In this document: positions 43,050 to 53,248 of the stretch, one piece after another | Layout: every line of letters starts with the position of its first letter | Numbering within the stretch: the first letter of the stretch is position 1 | DNA from: G963666945 sp963666945 | GTDB taxonomy: Bacteria > Bacteroidota > Bacteroidia > Bacteroidales > Marinifilaceae | Assembly (NCBI GenBank): GCA_963666945.2 | Contig: CAXXRT010000019.1 | Coordinates: 26,534-90,533, forward strand | DNA length: 64,000 nucleotides | Direction of reading: 5' to 3' | Notes under the pieces: generated by a model | Told to the model about the DNA's origin: nothing | Seen by the model: only the letters and a program-made list of their open reading frames with translations | Database searches by the model: none | Program-made: the position numbers and the translations under genes

Positions 43050-45167
43050 TTATTTTCTTTCCGGGTATTTTCTTCCCATGTTATATAAGGTAAAAGATAA
43101 TATATCGGTATAAAGGTCAATTTGTTTTGATATAGGCATACCTGTTCCGTGACCAGCTTTTTTTTCAATTCTTATCATAGTTGGGTATTTACCAGTATTT
43201 TTTTCTTGTAATTCAGATATGTATTTGAAAGAATGCGCAGGAACAACCCTATCGTCATGATCAGCAGTTGTAACGAGAACAGCAGGATATTTTGTGTTTT
43301 CTATAACTGTGTGTACTGGAGAATATGATTTAAGATATTTGAACATTTCTTTATTGTCATCACTTGTGCCGTAATCTTCCGACCATGCATATCCTATTGT
43401 AAATTTATGGTAGCGTAACATATCCATTACTCCAACCGCAGGAAGAGAAACTCCGAATAACTCAGGGCGTTGATTGGTAACGGCACCAACTAAAAGGCCT
43501 CCGTTGGACCCCCCGTGAATTGCCAAAAGATTGCTGGATGTATATTTCTTCTCAATTAGAAATTCTGCTGCTGTAATAAAATCATCAAATACATTTTGTT
43601 TTTGCATTTTAGTTCCTGATTTATGCCAACTACTACCGTATTCTCCTCCTCCTCTTAAATTGGCAACGGCATATACCCCTCCGGATTCTAGCCATAAAAT
43701 ATTTCTTGGATTAAAAGAAGGAGTTAAACTGATATTAAATCCTCCATAACCATATAATAAACAGTGATTTTTTCCATTTAATTTAATAGATTTTTTCCTT
43801 GTGATAAACATAGGGATTCTTGTGCCATCTTTACTGTTGTAAAATACTTGTTCCGTGATATATTCACTTGGTCTGTATTTTAATTTTGGTTTAGATATTA
43901 CATGTGTTTTCTTATTAGAAAAATTATACGAAAACAATATTTCAGGAATTGAAAAAGAAGTATAAGAATAATAGGCAATATCGCTATCTTTTGATGTGTT
44001 TAACTGTGTTATGGTTCCTTTACCAGGGAGTTCAATGTCGTAAGCATAAATTCCAGATTTATTATATACTCGCATAATATTGTAAGCATCTTTCAAATAT
44101 ATTGTAATCAGGTGTTCAGAGGAAATTTTGCAGTCTTCCAAAACATTCTCTTTTTCAGGAATGATGTCTTTATAATCAGGACTGGCGTTTTCAGGATTGA
44201 CCTCAATAAGTTTATAATTGGGAGCATCTTGGTTTGTTTTTACGAAAAGTTTCCCATTGTTATCTCCCACATATATATAATCCTCTTCCTTATATGGAAA
44301 TAAAGTTTTAAATTCAGAGTCCTTGTCGTTTATTTTTTTGCATAATAATCCATTTCCAGATGTTGATTTAGTATAGCTAATAAGCAAATATTTTGAGTCT
44401 GATGTTACGTGTGTTTCAAATAACATATTTGGTTCGTTCTTAATTTCATATATTAGTTTATCATCTTTCTGGACACTGTTAAGTTTGTGGTAAAAGACTT
44501 TCTGGTTAGAGTTTGATTCTATCAGCGAACCTTCATTATCTAAACCATATCCGCTATAAAAGAATCCATCCTTATACCAGCTTATTTTAGAAAATTTTAC
44601 TCGTTCTATTTTGTCATTAAGTAATTTTCCGGATTCAATATCCAATACATATATATCATTCCAGTCAGAACCAGCCATTGACAAACTATATGCAAGGTAT
44701 TTTGAGTCTTCACTTATTTCAACTTTTTGACATGAAGAAGTACCGTCCTTAGATAATTTATTTGGGTCTAAAATGACATGACCATTGTCGGCAATATTTT
44801 TTTTGAGATAAAGAACATCATGATCTTGTTCTCCATTATTTTTATATTGAAAATAGTATTTCCCCTTTTTAAAAGGAGCTGAAGATTTTTTGAAATGCCA
44901 TAATTCCGTTAGTCTATTCCGTATCTCTTTCCTATAGGGGATTGATGAGAGGAATTTGTTCGTTACTTCGTTCTGAGCATTTATCCAACTTTGTACATCT
45001 TTACAATCTTCTTTTTCCAGCCATCTGTAAGGATCTTTTATAGTTTCACCAAAGTAGTTATCTGTTGAATCTACTTTTATATTTTCAGGGTATTTATAAT
45101 CAGCTGTTTGTGTTTTGCATCCTAAAGCCATAAGGGATATTAAAATAAAAATTATCAGTAATCTCAT
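43050..45167 (-). CDS. prolyl oligopeptidase family serine peptidase (S9A), lipoprotein
   Basis: S9A peptidases cut short peptides after proline. The 705-residue protein has a lipoprotein signal ending in MALGCKT, so it is predicted to be membrane-anchored outside the cytoplasm. The N-terminal DNYFGETIKDPYRWLE is typical, a seven-bladed propeller follows (about 75-400), and the catalytic domain holds the nucleophile Ser554 in GGSNGG, an Asp in TTADHDDRVVP and His673 in KKAGHG. It is a single gene with its own promoter and would act in peptide scavenging. Confidence 0.94.
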   Translation of the reverse strand: MRLLIIFILISLMALGCKTQTADYKYPENIKVDSTDNYFGETIKDPYRWLEKEDCKDVQSWINAQNEVTNKFLSSIPYRKEIRNRLTELWHFKKSSAPFKKGKYYFQYKNNGEQDHDVLYLKKNIADNGHVILDPNKLSKDGTSSCQKVEISEDSKYLAYSLSMAGSDWNDIYVLDIESGKLLNDKIERVKFSKISWYKDGFFYSGYGLDNEGSLIESNSNQKVFYHKLNSVQKDDKLIYEIKNEPNMLFETHVTSDSKYLLISYTKSTSGNGLLCKKINDKDSEFKTLFPYKEEDYIYVGDNNGKLFVKTNQDAPNYKLIEVNPENASPDYKDIIPEKENVLEDCKISSEHLITIYLKDAYNIMRVYNKSGIYAYDIELPGKGTITQLNTSKDSDIAYYSYTSFSIPEILFSYNFSNKKTHVISKPKLKYRPSEYITEQVFYNSKDGTRIPMFITRKKSIKLNGKNHCLLYGYGGFNISLTPSFNPRNILWLESGGVYAVANLRGGGEYGSSWHKSGTKMQKQNVFDDFITAAEFLIEKKYTSSNLLAIHGGSNGGLLVGAVTNQRPELFGVSLPAVGVMDMLRYHKFTIGYAWSEDYGTSDDNKEMFKYLKSYSPVHTVIENTKYPAVLVTTADHDDRVVPAHSFKYISELQEKNTGKYPTMIRIEKKAGHGTGMPISKQIDLYTDILSFTLYNMGRKYPERK

Positions 45168-45195
45168 AAGAAAAGAATATTCGTAATTAGCTATG

Positions 45196-45203
45196 CAAAT
45201 ATA
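45196..45203 (-). promoter_or_regulatory. Bacteroidota -7 element upstream of the prolyl oligopeptidase gene
   Basis: TATATTTG on the minus strand lies 28 bases before the ATG at 45167, diverging from the helicase promoter at 45285. Confidence 0.7.
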
Positions 45204-45284
45204 TTTTTATTAACTAATATTAACAAATTGCTTTTAAATTTATTGTGTATTTTTTATAATGCTTTTGTATTTGCTTAAATATGT

Positions 45285-45292
45285 TACCTTTG
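45285..45292 (+). promoter_or_regulatory. Bacteroidota -7 element upstream of the DEAD-box helicase gene
   Basis: TACCTTTG fits TAnnTTTG and lies 33 bases before the ATG at 45326. TTTG at 45264-45267, 17 bases upstream, is a possible though close -33 element. Confidence 0.7.
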
Positions 45293-45325
45293 CGGGCTGA
45301 ATATTATTAATTGTAATAAATTTAA

Positions 45326-47050
45326 ATGACAGATTTTAGAGAATTAGGTGTAGAGGAGAGTGTTCTTAAAGGAATAGCTGAGATGGGTTTTGAGAATGCT
45401 ACCCCTGTACAAGAGAAAGTAATCCCTGTTTTATTGGAAGAACAAGGGGATTTGGTTGCCTTAGCGCAAACGGGAACGGGAAAAACAGCAGCATTCGGAT
45501 TGCCTATAATACAGAGGGCTGAACCTTGGGTAAAGAAAATTCAATCTGTGATATTAAGCCCAACAAGAGAGTTGTGTTTACAGATCTCAAAAGATTTAAT
45601 AAAATATAGTAAGTATAAGGATGGAATAGAAGTACTTGCTGTATATGGGGGTACTGATATAAGGAAACAGATAACTTCGTTACGAAGAGGAGTACAGATT
45701 TTGGTGGCAACGCCAGGGCGTTTGCTTGATTTAATCAAGAGGGGTGAAGCTGATTTGTCAGGAGTTGATACAGTAGTACTGGATGAGGCTGATGAAATGC
45801 TTAATATGGGATTTAAAGAAGATCTTAATGCCATATTGGAGAATACACCAGAATGGAAAAAAACTTTACTTTTTTCTGCAACTATGCCGAAAGAGGTTGA
45901 AGCAATTTCCAAAAACTATATGAAGAATCCTCAATCAATAACTGTTGGGGTTAAGAATCAGGGTTCTGATAATGTGAGCCATTCATATTGTATGGTAAAG
46001 GCTAAGGATTGCTATGAGGCTTTGAAAAGATTTGTAGAGGCTAATCCTGATATGTATGCTATTGTCTTTTGTAGAACAAGACAGGATACAAGAGATGTGG
46101 CCAGAAAACTTGTCAGAGACGGTTTTGAGGCGGATGCTTTACATGGGGATTTATCACAGAGTCAAAGAGATGGTGTGATGCATAATTTCAGATACAAACG
46201 TCTAAAGTTGCTTGTTGCAACAGACGTTGCTGCACGAGGTCTTGATGTGGATAGTCTTACACATGTATTTAATTACAATCTTCCTGAGGACACAGAAAGT
46301 TATACCCACCGAAGCGGTAGAACTGGAAGAGCAGGACGTAAAGGTGAGGCTATAGCAATTATACACTCAAAGGAAAAAGGTAAGCTTAGAAGAATAGAAA
46401 ACACTATAAAAAAGAAATTTGAGTTCAGACCGGCACCTTCTGGGGAAGAAGTTTGTAAATGCAGATTGAACCATTTTGTTGGAAAACTATTCGACGCAGA
46501 GGTTGACGAAGAGCATATAGCTCCATTCATTGATAAGATAGTTAATACTTTTGATGAGATGTCTAAAGAGGATCTTATAAAAAAGATTATCTCAATGGAA
46601 TTCAACAGAATGTTATCTGTTTATAAAAATGCTGAAGATATTAATATTTCAGAAAGTGAAATTAAAGAAGATGATAGGAGAAGTAGAGGTAAAGATTCTG
46701 GAAAGAATGGATATTGTGTGTATTCAATTAATCTAGGAAGAAAAGATGGACTACAACCTAGCGATATCTTCGGATTAGTTAATCGCATTACCAACACCAG
46801 AGGGATAGATATAGGTTCTATAAAGATATTCAATGATTTCTGTAGATTTGAAGTTGAAGTATTCCATGAAAAAACCTTGGAAAAAGCAATTAAGCAATCT
46901 CATAAATATAACGGTAAGGAAATCGATATTAAAAAGTCAAAATCTTCAGGAGCTTCAAGTAAATTTGGTGGAAGAAGAAGAGATAATGGAGGTAGAGACG
47001 GAAGATCTTCAGATAACAACAGAGGATTCAAAAGAAGAAGGAAATATTAA
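45326..47050 (+). CDS. DEAD-box ATP-dependent RNA helicase with DbpA-type RNA-binding domain
   Basis: The 574-residue protein unwinds RNA, probably in ribosome assembly or cold response. It has the Q motif region, motif I AQTGTGKT (about 48-55), PTRELCLQ, motif II DEAD (near 153), SAT, and motif VI HRSGRTGRAG. A linker leads to a DbpA-like RNA-binding domain (about 465-540, YCVYSINLGRKDGLQPSDIFGLVN) and a basic tail rich in Gly and Arg (KFGGRRRDNGGRDGR) ending in RRRKY. This is the DeaD/CshA layout usual in Bacteroidota. Confidence 0.94.
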   Translation: MTDFRELGVEESVLKGIAEMGFENATPVQEKVIPVLLEEQGDLVALAQTGTGKTAAFGLPIIQRAEPWVKKIQSVILSPTRELCLQISKDLIKYSKYKDGIEVLAVYGGTDIRKQITSLRRGVQILVATPGRLLDLIKRGEADLSGVDTVVLDEADEMLNMGFKEDLNAILENTPEWKKTLLFSATMPKEVEAISKNYMKNPQSITVGVKNQGSDNVSHSYCMVKAKDCYEALKRFVEANPDMYAIVFCRTRQDTRDVARKLVRDGFEADALHGDLSQSQRDGVMHNFRYKRLKLLVATDVAARGLDVDSLTHVFNYNLPEDTESYTHRSGRTGRAGRKGEAIAIIHSKEKGKLRRIENTIKKKFEFRPAPSGEEVCKCRLNHFVGKLFDAEVDEEHIAPFIDKIVNTFDEMSKEDLIKKIISMEFNRMLSVYKNAEDINISESEIKEDDRRSRGKDSGKNGYCVYSINLGRKDGLQPSDIFGLVNRITNTRGIDIGSIKIFNDFCRFEVEVFHEKTLEKAIKQSHKYNGKEIDIKKSKSSGASSKFGGRRRDNGGRDGRSSDNNRGFKRRRKY

Positions 47051-47061
47051 ATATTTGAGTT

Positions 47062-47670
47062 ATGCCTATAACGCAAGCGAATTTTATAATTAGTAATACA
47101 GATGTAAAAAAGTGTCCGGATCCGAATAAGCCTGAGTATGCTTTTATTGGCAGGTCAAATGTTGGTAAGTCTTCTCTTATTAATATGTTGACTAATAACA
47201 AAGGTTTAGCAAAGATATCAGGCAGGCCTGGAAAGACACAATTGATAAATCATTTTAGTATTAATAATGATGAATGGTATCTTGTTGATTTACCAGGTTA
47301 TGGCTATGCTCAAGTATCAAAATCTCTTATTGGTTCATTTGATAAAATAATTCGTTCTTATATTCTAAATAGGGAAAATCTTGTCTGCTTATTTGTTTTA
47401 GTAGATAGTAGGCATAACCCTCAGAAGAAAGATATTGAATTTATGAACTGGCTAGGTGAAAACGGAGTCCCTTTTGTTATTGTCTTTACCAAGATAGATA
47501 AATTAAGTAGTTCCGAATTGAGCCAGAATGTCCAGACTTACAAAAAAGAGATGTTGAAAGAGTGGGAAACATTGCCACAAATTTTTCTTACTTCATCTTC
47601 ATCAAGGGATGGTAAGGATGAGATAGTGGACTTTATAGAAAAAACAAATAAGTCGATAGAAATAGTCTGA
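47062..47670 (+). CDS. engB: ribosome biogenesis GTPase EngB (YsxC/YihA)
   Basis: EngB is a small GTPase needed for assembly of the large ribosomal subunit. The 202-residue protein has G1 [11 protein letters not shown]3 DLPGYGYA, the family-specific [16 protein letters not shown]4 TKID and a G5-like TSSSS. It follows the helicase by 11 bases, so two ribosome assembly factors are probably co-transcribed, and a terminator follows. Confidence 0.96.
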   Translation: MPITQANFIISNTDVKKCPDPNKPEYAFIGRSNVGKSSLINMLTNNKGLAKISGRPGKTQLINHFSINNDEWYLVDLPGYGYAQVSKSLIGSFDKIIRSYILNRENLVCLFVLVDSRHNPQKKDIEFMNWLGENGVPFVIVFTKIDKLSSSELSQNVQTYKKEMLKEWETLPQIFLTSSSSRDGKDEIVDFIEKTNKSIEIV

Positions 47671-47725
47671 AATAAATAAAAGACTTTCAAAAGAATATAA
47701 AAATTTAATATCGATATACTATTAG

Positions 47726-47762
47726 TAGTCTCAGTAATATAATTTATTGAGACTATTTTTTT
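47726..47762 (+). terminator. Rho-independent terminator of the helicase-engB unit
   Basis: TAGTCTCAGTAA (47726-47737) pairs with TTTATTGAGACTA (up to 47755), including one G-U pair, around a short loop, followed by seven T residues. It lies 56 bases after the engB stop. Confidence 0.85.
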
Positions 47763-47995
47763 GTCCTATTCTAATTAGGGTTTTTAGTAATTGTTTTGTT
47801 GCTTGCTAAAGCAGCCATGGGAATTTATAATTTTAATCCAGGTCTTTAATTGATTAGTAATGCTGGCTTTTCTATTAAGTTGAGAAGTACTATTCTTTTG
47901 TAAATATATTTTAAACTTATATTATACTCTTTTTTAAGTAACAGTAATTTAGTTAAAACAGTATTATAAATATTACTTATCTTTTTCATAATTTT
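47763..47995. other. remainder of the 325-base engB-glycosyltransferase gap
   Basis: Beyond the terminator I see AT-rich DNA with no open frame of note, no repeat and no consensus TAnnTTTG element before the glycosyltransferase gene. Confidence 0.5.
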
Positions 47996-49537
47996 ATGAA
48001 GAATAAATATTTGTTTATATTAGTTGTCATCTTTCTCATTACAATAATTCCATATTATATTGTAAGAGATTATACCCCTAAGAATGAGCTAAAATATCTA
48101 TATATTACTCAGGAGTTGCAAGCTGGTAATAACTTATTTGTTTTAACAGAGGATGGGGAAATGTATACAGATAAACCTCCTTTTTATTTCTGGTTATTAC
48201 ATTTTTCAGAAAAGATAAGTTCTCCTGCTAGCCTTTTGGCATTGGGGATATGGACATGGATTTCTGCATTGTTATTATTAATAATTCAATATTATTATTC
48301 ATCTAGGTATATAGACCGCTATGCTGCATTTTTAGGTTGTTTGCTTTTATTGACAACAGTTTGTTTTACTGTTGGAACATTAAGTATAAGAATGGATATG
48401 TTACAGACATTCTTTATCTTCATGTCTTTATTGCAGTTTTTTAATATATACTCAGGAGCCAGCAGTAAATCGTTATTAATATGGATATATATGGCTTTAG
48501 CTGTATGGATAAAAGGACCGGCAGGAATATTGATACCGACGGTTGTCATGTTTACTTTTCTAATTGTAGAAAAAAAGACACAATTAATTAAGAGTATTAA
48601 GCCATTTAGGGGATTATGTATAATTCTTTTATTTATGCTGATATGGCTTGTTCCTGCTTATTTTGAGGGAGGAAAAGATTATATTAATGCAATTTTGTTT
48701 AAGCAAACATTAGGACGGGGATTTGATGCTTTTATTCATAAGGAGCCCTTTTATTATTACTTTAAAACCTCTGTTATTTATTTTGCGCCATGGGTGTTTT
48801 TTTATTTTTCAGCTGTAGTTTATACATTATTTAATTATAAGAAAAGTAATAGTTTTCAAAGATTTCTGAGTGTTTGGATACTTTCAACATTTATTACTTT
48901 TTCGCTTTTTAGCAGTAAGATAAGCATATATCTTTTACCTATATATCCAGCCATGGCAATGTTGGTTTCCTCCTTTATTTTTAAAGATTTTAAGTATAAA
49001 CGTTATTTCTTTAAAGGATTCGTTCTATTATTGTCTTTCTCCACAATTTTTATTTCATTACTTATGCCTTCAAAAATAAATGGCATAGATTTTTTAATTA
49101 ATAAATGGTTCTTATCTATATCTTATTCTTTGCTTGCATTATTGGTTATTTTGTTCTTTAAGAGACATAAGATATTATGTTTTATTATGCTTGTTTTTCC
49201 TTTAATGTTAATAATACAAGGAAGTTTTGTAATAAGTAAGATGAATTCAATTTTAGGAATGCAGGAATTAAATAGTATTATTAAAAAAGAATTGAAAAGC
49301 AGTCCCAGATGCAATGTGTTTAGCTATAAATATAAAGAGGGTAAATACTTAAAGGCATATTCTGGCGTAAATGTAAGGTGTATAGAAGAGAAAATTGAGT
49401 TGATTGGAATTATTAATAACTATAGTAGATCTCTTGTTTTTACTAAAGAGAAATATAAAAATCACTTGGATAATTTAGGGGGAAATATATTGTATTCCAA
49501 TAGTAGGTATACTCTTATTAAATATGATAATAATTAA
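47996..49537 (+). CDS. GT39/ArnT-like membrane glycosyltransferase
   Basis: The 513-residue protein has about eleven hydrophobic helices and the layout of the PMT/ArnT family, which moves a sugar from a polyprenyl-phosphate donor on the outer face of the inner membrane. The first extracytoplasmic loop holds NELKYLYITQEL and YTDKPPFYFWLL, matching the conserved acidic and DKPP motifs of this family, and a later KGPAGILIP fits as well. The acceptor may be lipid A, protein or another glycan. It is a single gene with no partner in view. Confidence 0.85.
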   Translation: MKNKYLFILVVIFLITIIPYYIVRDYTPKNELKYLYITQELQAGNNLFVLTEDGEMYTDKPPFYFWLLHFSEKISSPASLLALGIWTWISALLLLIIQYYYSSRYIDRYAAFLGCLLLLTTVCFTVGTLSIRMDMLQTFFIFMSLLQFFNIYSGASSKSLLIWIYMALAVWIKGPAGILIPTVVMFTFLIVEKKTQLIKSIKPFRGLCIILLFMLIWLVPAYFEGGKDYINAILFKQTLGRGFDAFIHKEPFYYYFKTSVIYFAPWVFFYFSAVVYTLFNYKKSNSFQRFLSVWILSTFITFSLFSSKISIYLLPIYPAMAMLVSSFIFKDFKYKRYFFKGFVLLLSFSTIFISLLMPSKINGIDFLINKWFLSISYSLLALLVILFFKRHKILCFIMLVFPLMLIIQGSFVISKMNSILGMQELNSIIKKELKSSPRCNVFSYKYKEGKYLKAYSGVNVRCIEEKIELIGIINNYSRSLVFTKEKYKNHLDNLGGNILYSNSRYTLIKYDNN

Positions 49538-49720
49538 AATCCATTTTAGGTAGTATATGGGCACGTAATACTTATGGGAGTTTGAAAGTCATGTTATATA
49601 TTTGTATTTGGAATCTAAATATATGAGTCTGGCTTTTTAGTTAAAAACTCATTTATAAGAAATGCAAAAAGCAGTTATACGATAATAATTGGAATTCTGG
49701 GATTTTGAATGTGCAATATA

Positions 49721-49728
49721 TATATTTG
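49721..49728 (+). promoter_or_regulatory. Bacteroidota -7 element upstream of the MORN-like gene
   Basis: TATATTTG fits TAnnTTTG and lies 29 bases before the ATG at 49758. It rules against the in-frame codon at 49689 as start. Confidence 0.65.
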
Positions 49729-49757
49729 TTGATTCCTTAACTATTAATATAATACAG

Positions 49758-50534
49758 ATGAATAAATTGGCATGTGTGGTTTTACTTTTTTGTAGCATTG
49801 TTTTAAATGCTCAAACCAAGGAAGACTCAGTATATAAAGAGAAAAAATATTCCAATGGGAATTTAATGTATAAGGGATATTTCCTTAATGGCAATCCTGT
49901 TGGTGAATTTATTCGTTATTATCCTCATGGTGCTGTAAAAGCTAAAATGAATTATACAGGAAATGTTGTATATGCCGATTTATATAACGAAAAGGGACAA
50001 TTATATGCCAAAGGCATGTATTTGGATAAACAAAAAGATAGTACATGGTTATATTTTAAAAATAAAGTTATTGTTGGACGAGAAGATTATAGACAGGGTC
50101 TTATAGATGGCGTTGTAAGCAAATATTTCCTTAATGGAAATATTGCAGATACAAAGAAATGGAAGAATGGTAAGAAAGATGGACTATGGGAAAGATATTA
50201 TAGAGAGGGGAAAATTAAAAGTAAAGGGAACTATAAGGAAGGTAAACTTCACGGTAAGTTTATATCGTATACAGAATCAGGAAAAATAGATATAGAAGGT
50301 TTTTTTAAGAATAACCTCAGGGATGGTACATGGTGTTTTTATAATAGTGAAGGTGAATTCTTATTTAAAGTTGATTATAAAAAAGGGGTACCAGAAAATC
50401 TAGAGGAGTTGGAAAAAAAGGAGAATGAATATTTTATTCGTTTAAAGAATAGTGAATTAAATTTTATTGATCCCCAGGAATATATTGACTCTCCTGAGGA
50501 ATACATGATACGAAGCAGAAGATCGGGAAAATAA
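49758..50534 (+). CDS. secreted MORN-like repeat protein (YwqK-type)
   Basis: From the ATG at 49758 the protein has 258 residues and a signal peptide (MNKLACVVLLFCSIVLNAQT, cleavage near Ala-Gln). The body is made of roughly seven MORN-like repeats of about 22 residues, such as GNLMYKGYFLNGNPVGEFIR and GKKDGLWERYYREGKIKSKG, as in proteins labelled YwqK-family. That label includes an antitoxin name from databases, but no toxin gene is adjacent and the signal peptide speaks against it. It is followed after eight bases by mnmA. Confidence 0.85.
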   Translation: MNKLACVVLLFCSIVLNAQTKEDSVYKEKKYSNGNLMYKGYFLNGNPVGEFIRYYPHGAVKAKMNYTGNVVYADLYNEKGQLYAKGMYLDKQKDSTWLYFKNKVIVGREDYRQGLIDGVVSKYFLNGNIADTKKWKNGKKDGLWERYYREGKIKSKGNYKEGKLHGKFISYTESGKIDIEGFFKNNLRDGTWCFYNSEGEFLFKVDYKKGVPENLEELEKKENEYFIRLKNSELNFIDPQEYIDSPEEYMIRSRRSGK

Positions 50535-50542
50535 TTATATTT

Positions 50543-51616
50543 ATGGATAGCGAAAAGATTTTATTGGCAATGAGTGGGGGAACTGATAGTTCAACTGCTG
50601 CAATAATGTTGATGGAAGAGGGGTATGAGATTATTGGAGTTACAATGAGAATGTGGGATGCTGAGCCATTTAAGAACTCAGTAGAAACGCCCCAATATAT
50701 TAAGGATGCGAAGAGTTTGGCCGACAAGCTTGGTTTTGAACATTATGTTGTTGATGTCAGAGATAAATTCAAAGATAGTGTTATTAGTAATTTTGTAGGG
50801 GAGTATATGGCAGGAAGAACGCCAAATCCATGTGTTTTATGCAATGTTGAAATAAAATGGGATTATCTTATTAAATTGGCAGAAGAGCTTGGATGCAATA
50901 AGATCGCAACAGGACATTATGCCAAAATATCGGAGAAAAATGGCCGTTACTTTATTACCAAGGGGAAAGACAAAACTAAAGATCAATCTTATTTCCTATG
51001 GGGTTTAAGTCAGGATGTATTAAGGAAAGCTGTGTTCCCCTTGGGTGAACATACTAAGGAATATATAAGAGAATATGCCGAATCGAAAGGTTTCTCCAGA
51101 GTTGCAGGGAAAAAGGATAGCATGGAAATATGTTTTATCGAGGATAATGAATATCGTAATTTTCTTAGGGAAAAAATAAAAGATATTGATACTAATCCAG
51201 GGGAGGGTGATTTTATTTTGAAGGATGGAACAAAGGTGGGCAAGCATAAAGGCTTTCCTTTTTATACTATAGGTCAAAGAAAAGGTTTGGGAATAGCTTT
51301 GGGAAAACCTGCTTATGTTGTTGAAATAATACCAGAATCCAATACTATAGTAGTAGGTGATAAGAAGGATCTTAATAGTAGAATAGTGTGGATTAAGGAT
51401 TATAATATAATGATGTTTGAAGATGTGAGAGATGGTCTTGAAGTCACTGCAAAAATACGTTATAGAAACGATGGAACTCCGGGGGTTATATATAAAGAAG
51501 GAGAATACATTAAACTTGAATTATATAGCGATGTTTCGGCCGTTACACCTGGCCAGTCAGCTGTATTTTACGATGGGGATAATGTTGTGGGGGGAGGAAT
51601 TATTATGAAGAAATAA
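50543..51616 (+). CDS. mnmA: tRNA-specific 2-thiouridylase MnmA
   Basis: MnmA adds sulfur at position 2 of wobble uridine 34 in tRNAs for Lys, Glu and Gln. The 357-residue protein has the PP-loop as AMSGGTDSSTA (the usual form has Val in place of the first Thr), the first catalytic Cys in PNPCVLCN, the ATGHYAKI segment, KDQSYFLWGL, and the second catalytic Cys in MEICFIED. The C-terminal beta-barrel with YTIGQRKGLG and TPGQSAVFYDGD is complete. Bacteroidales genomes can hold more than one MnmA; only one is visible here. Confidence 0.94.
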   Translation: MDSEKILLAMSGGTDSSTAAIMLMEEGYEIIGVTMRMWDAEPFKNSVETPQYIKDAKSLADKLGFEHYVVDVRDKFKDSVISNFVGEYMAGRTPNPCVLCNVEIKWDYLIKLAEELGCNKIATGHYAKISEKNGRYFITKGKDKTKDQSYFLWGLSQDVLRKAVFPLGEHTKEYIREYAESKGFSRVAGKKDSMEICFIEDNEYRNFLREKIKDIDTNPGEGDFILKDGTKVGKHKGFPFYTIGQRKGLGIALGKPAYVVEIIPESNTIVVGDKKDLNSRIVWIKDYNIMMFEDVRDGLEVTAKIRYRNDGTPGVIYKEGEYIKLELYSDVSAVTPGQSAVFYDGDNVVGGGIIMKK

Positions 51617-51635
51617 AATTATTAAAACCTATATA

Positions 51636-53027
51636 ATGCAACAGGAAATTGGTTTATATGAATTAAATAGGAGGGTGAAGGAAGTTATTAATAAATCCTT
51701 TACGCATCCTATAAAAGTTGTTGCAGAGATTAGTGAGTTAAACGAAAACAGAAACGGGCATTGCTATATTATGCTTGTGGAAAAATCGGAGGATGACGAT
51801 AGAATAAAGGCTCAGGCACGTGCTACTATCTGGTCCTATACATACCGTATGCTAAAACCCTTTTTTGAGACTACAACAGGAAGAAAACTTTCTGTAGGAT
51901 TAAAAGTATTACTCACTGTTGAAGTTGTTTTTCATGAATTGTATGGCTATAGTCTTAATATAAAAGATATAGATCCATCATATACACTAGGGGATATAGA
52001 GCGCAGAAGAAGGGAAATTATAAACAGGCTTAAAGCTGAAGGTATAATTGATATGAACAAAGAACTAGAGTTTCCTGTTCACCCTAAAAATATTGCCATC
52101 ATATCTTCTTCTACAGCCGCAGGATATGGTGATTTTATTTCTCAGCTGGAAAATAATTCTTTTGGATTTAAGTTTTCCTATAAGCTTTTTTCTGCTATCA
52201 TGCAGGGGGAAAGGGCAGAATCATCTATTATTGATGCTCTATTGAGAATATATGAATATGAAGACATATTTGATATCGTTGTTATTATAAGGGGAGGTGG
52301 AGCTGCTGCCGATCTTAATTGTTTTGACACATACGATTTGGCCGCCAATATAGCTCAATTTCCTATTCCTGTTATTTCTGGTATTGGTCACGAAAGAGAT
52401 GTAACAATAGTCGATCATGTATCAAACACAAGGGTAAAAACACCTACAGCTGCAGCTGAATTCATTATTTCAAAAACAAATGAGTTTGCAGAATTTATTT
52501 CAGACTTTGAGAACGATTTCTTTTATTCTGTTGAGAAACTTATCAGTAACAATAAAGCGACAATAAAGCATTTGTTTGCAGGTTTTTCCCCGGTAGTAAA
52601 ATCCATACTTAAGCCTGATAGTCATAAGTTGGAAATGCTGGCAGGAAAGATAAATGCTTCATCTGTTATTTACACAAGACAACAATGCTCGGACTTGAAA
52701 CAAACGGTGAAAAGGCTTAGTAAAAGTATCTCCTTAAGTTTTAATAATTCTAAAGCGAACCTGAATGAGATTCCAGATGTTCTTGCTAAGAATATAAATA
52801 ATAAAGTGGAGAAAGATTCAAATAAAATTCAGAAATATTATAGTATGGTAAAGTTGGCAGATCCTGTTAATATATTAAAAAAAGGATATACACTTTCTTA
52901 TGCAGAAGGAAAGCTTATAAAAAGTGTAAAAGATATTTCTTACAATCAGACCTTGTTGACAAGATTTTCCGATGGAGAAGTAAGTAGTACTATAAATAAG
53001 ATAATTTTTCAAAAAGATAAAAATTAA
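51636..53027 (+). CDS. xseA: exodeoxyribonuclease VII large subunit
   Basis: XseA with XseB forms an exonuclease that degrades single-stranded DNA from both ends. The 463-residue protein shows an N-terminal OB-fold, the NIAIISSSTAAGYGDF segment, the conserved VVIIRGGGAAADLNCFD and SGIGHERDVTIVDHVSNTRVKTPTAAAEF with the active-site region, then long helices for XseB binding. It starts 19 bases after mnmA and is followed by xseB. Confidence 0.96.
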   Translation: MQQEIGLYELNRRVKEVINKSFTHPIKVVAEISELNENRNGHCYIMLVEKSEDDDRIKAQARATIWSYTYRMLKPFFETTTGRKLSVGLKVLLTVEVVFHELYGYSLNIKDIDPSYTLGDIERRRREIINRLKAEGIIDMNKELEFPVHPKNIAIISSSTAAGYGDFISQLENNSFGFKFSYKLFSAIMQGERAESSIIDALLRIYEYEDIFDIVVIIRGGGAAADLNCFDTYDLAANIAQFPIPVISGIGHERDVTIVDHVSNTRVKTPTAAAEFIISKTNEFAEFISDFENDFFYSVEKLISNNKATIKHLFAGFSPVVKSILKPDSHKLEMLAGKINASSVIYTRQQCSDLKQTVKRLSKSISLSFNNSKANLNEIPDVLAKNINNKVEKDSNKIQKYYSMVKLADPVNILKKGYTLSYAEGKLIKSVKDISYNQTLLTRFSDGEVSSTINKIIFQKDKN

Positions 53028-53041
53028 AACCCTCAAATATT

Positions 53042-53245
53042 ATGGAAGAGAAGTTAACGTATAAACAGGCAATAACCGAGATAGAAGAAATAGTTGATAA
53101 AATAGAAAATGAAGAACTTGATGTTGATGAATTATCAGGAATGGTAAAACGTGTTTCTGTTTTATTGAAGTTTTGTAAGGATAAACTTTATAAAACAGAA
53201 AAAGAGGTAAATGATATATTAGCAAATATGGAAGGAGATGAATAG
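53042..53245 (+). CDS. xseB: exodeoxyribonuclease VII small subunit
   Basis: The 67-residue helical protein matches XseB: YKQAITEIEEIVDKIENEELDVDEL, then a second helix ending in FCKDKLYKTEKEVNDIL. It lies 14 bases after xseA and three bases before the D-Ala-D-Ala carboxypeptidase gene, so the cluster is tightly packed. Confidence 0.94.
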   Translation: MEEKLTYKQAITEIEEIVDKIENEELDVDELSGMVKRVSVLLKFCKDKLYKTEKEVNDILANMEGDE

Positions 53246-53248
53246 GTA

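Noticed and set aside
46833..47093. 86-codon plus-strand frame over the end of the helicase gene and start of engB
   Set aside because: It is a Lys/Glu-rich out-of-frame reading of the basic helicase tail.
49758..50534. Toxin-antitoxin module suggested by the YwqK family label
   Set aside because: The protein has a signal peptide and MORN-like repeats, and no toxin-like gene is next to it.
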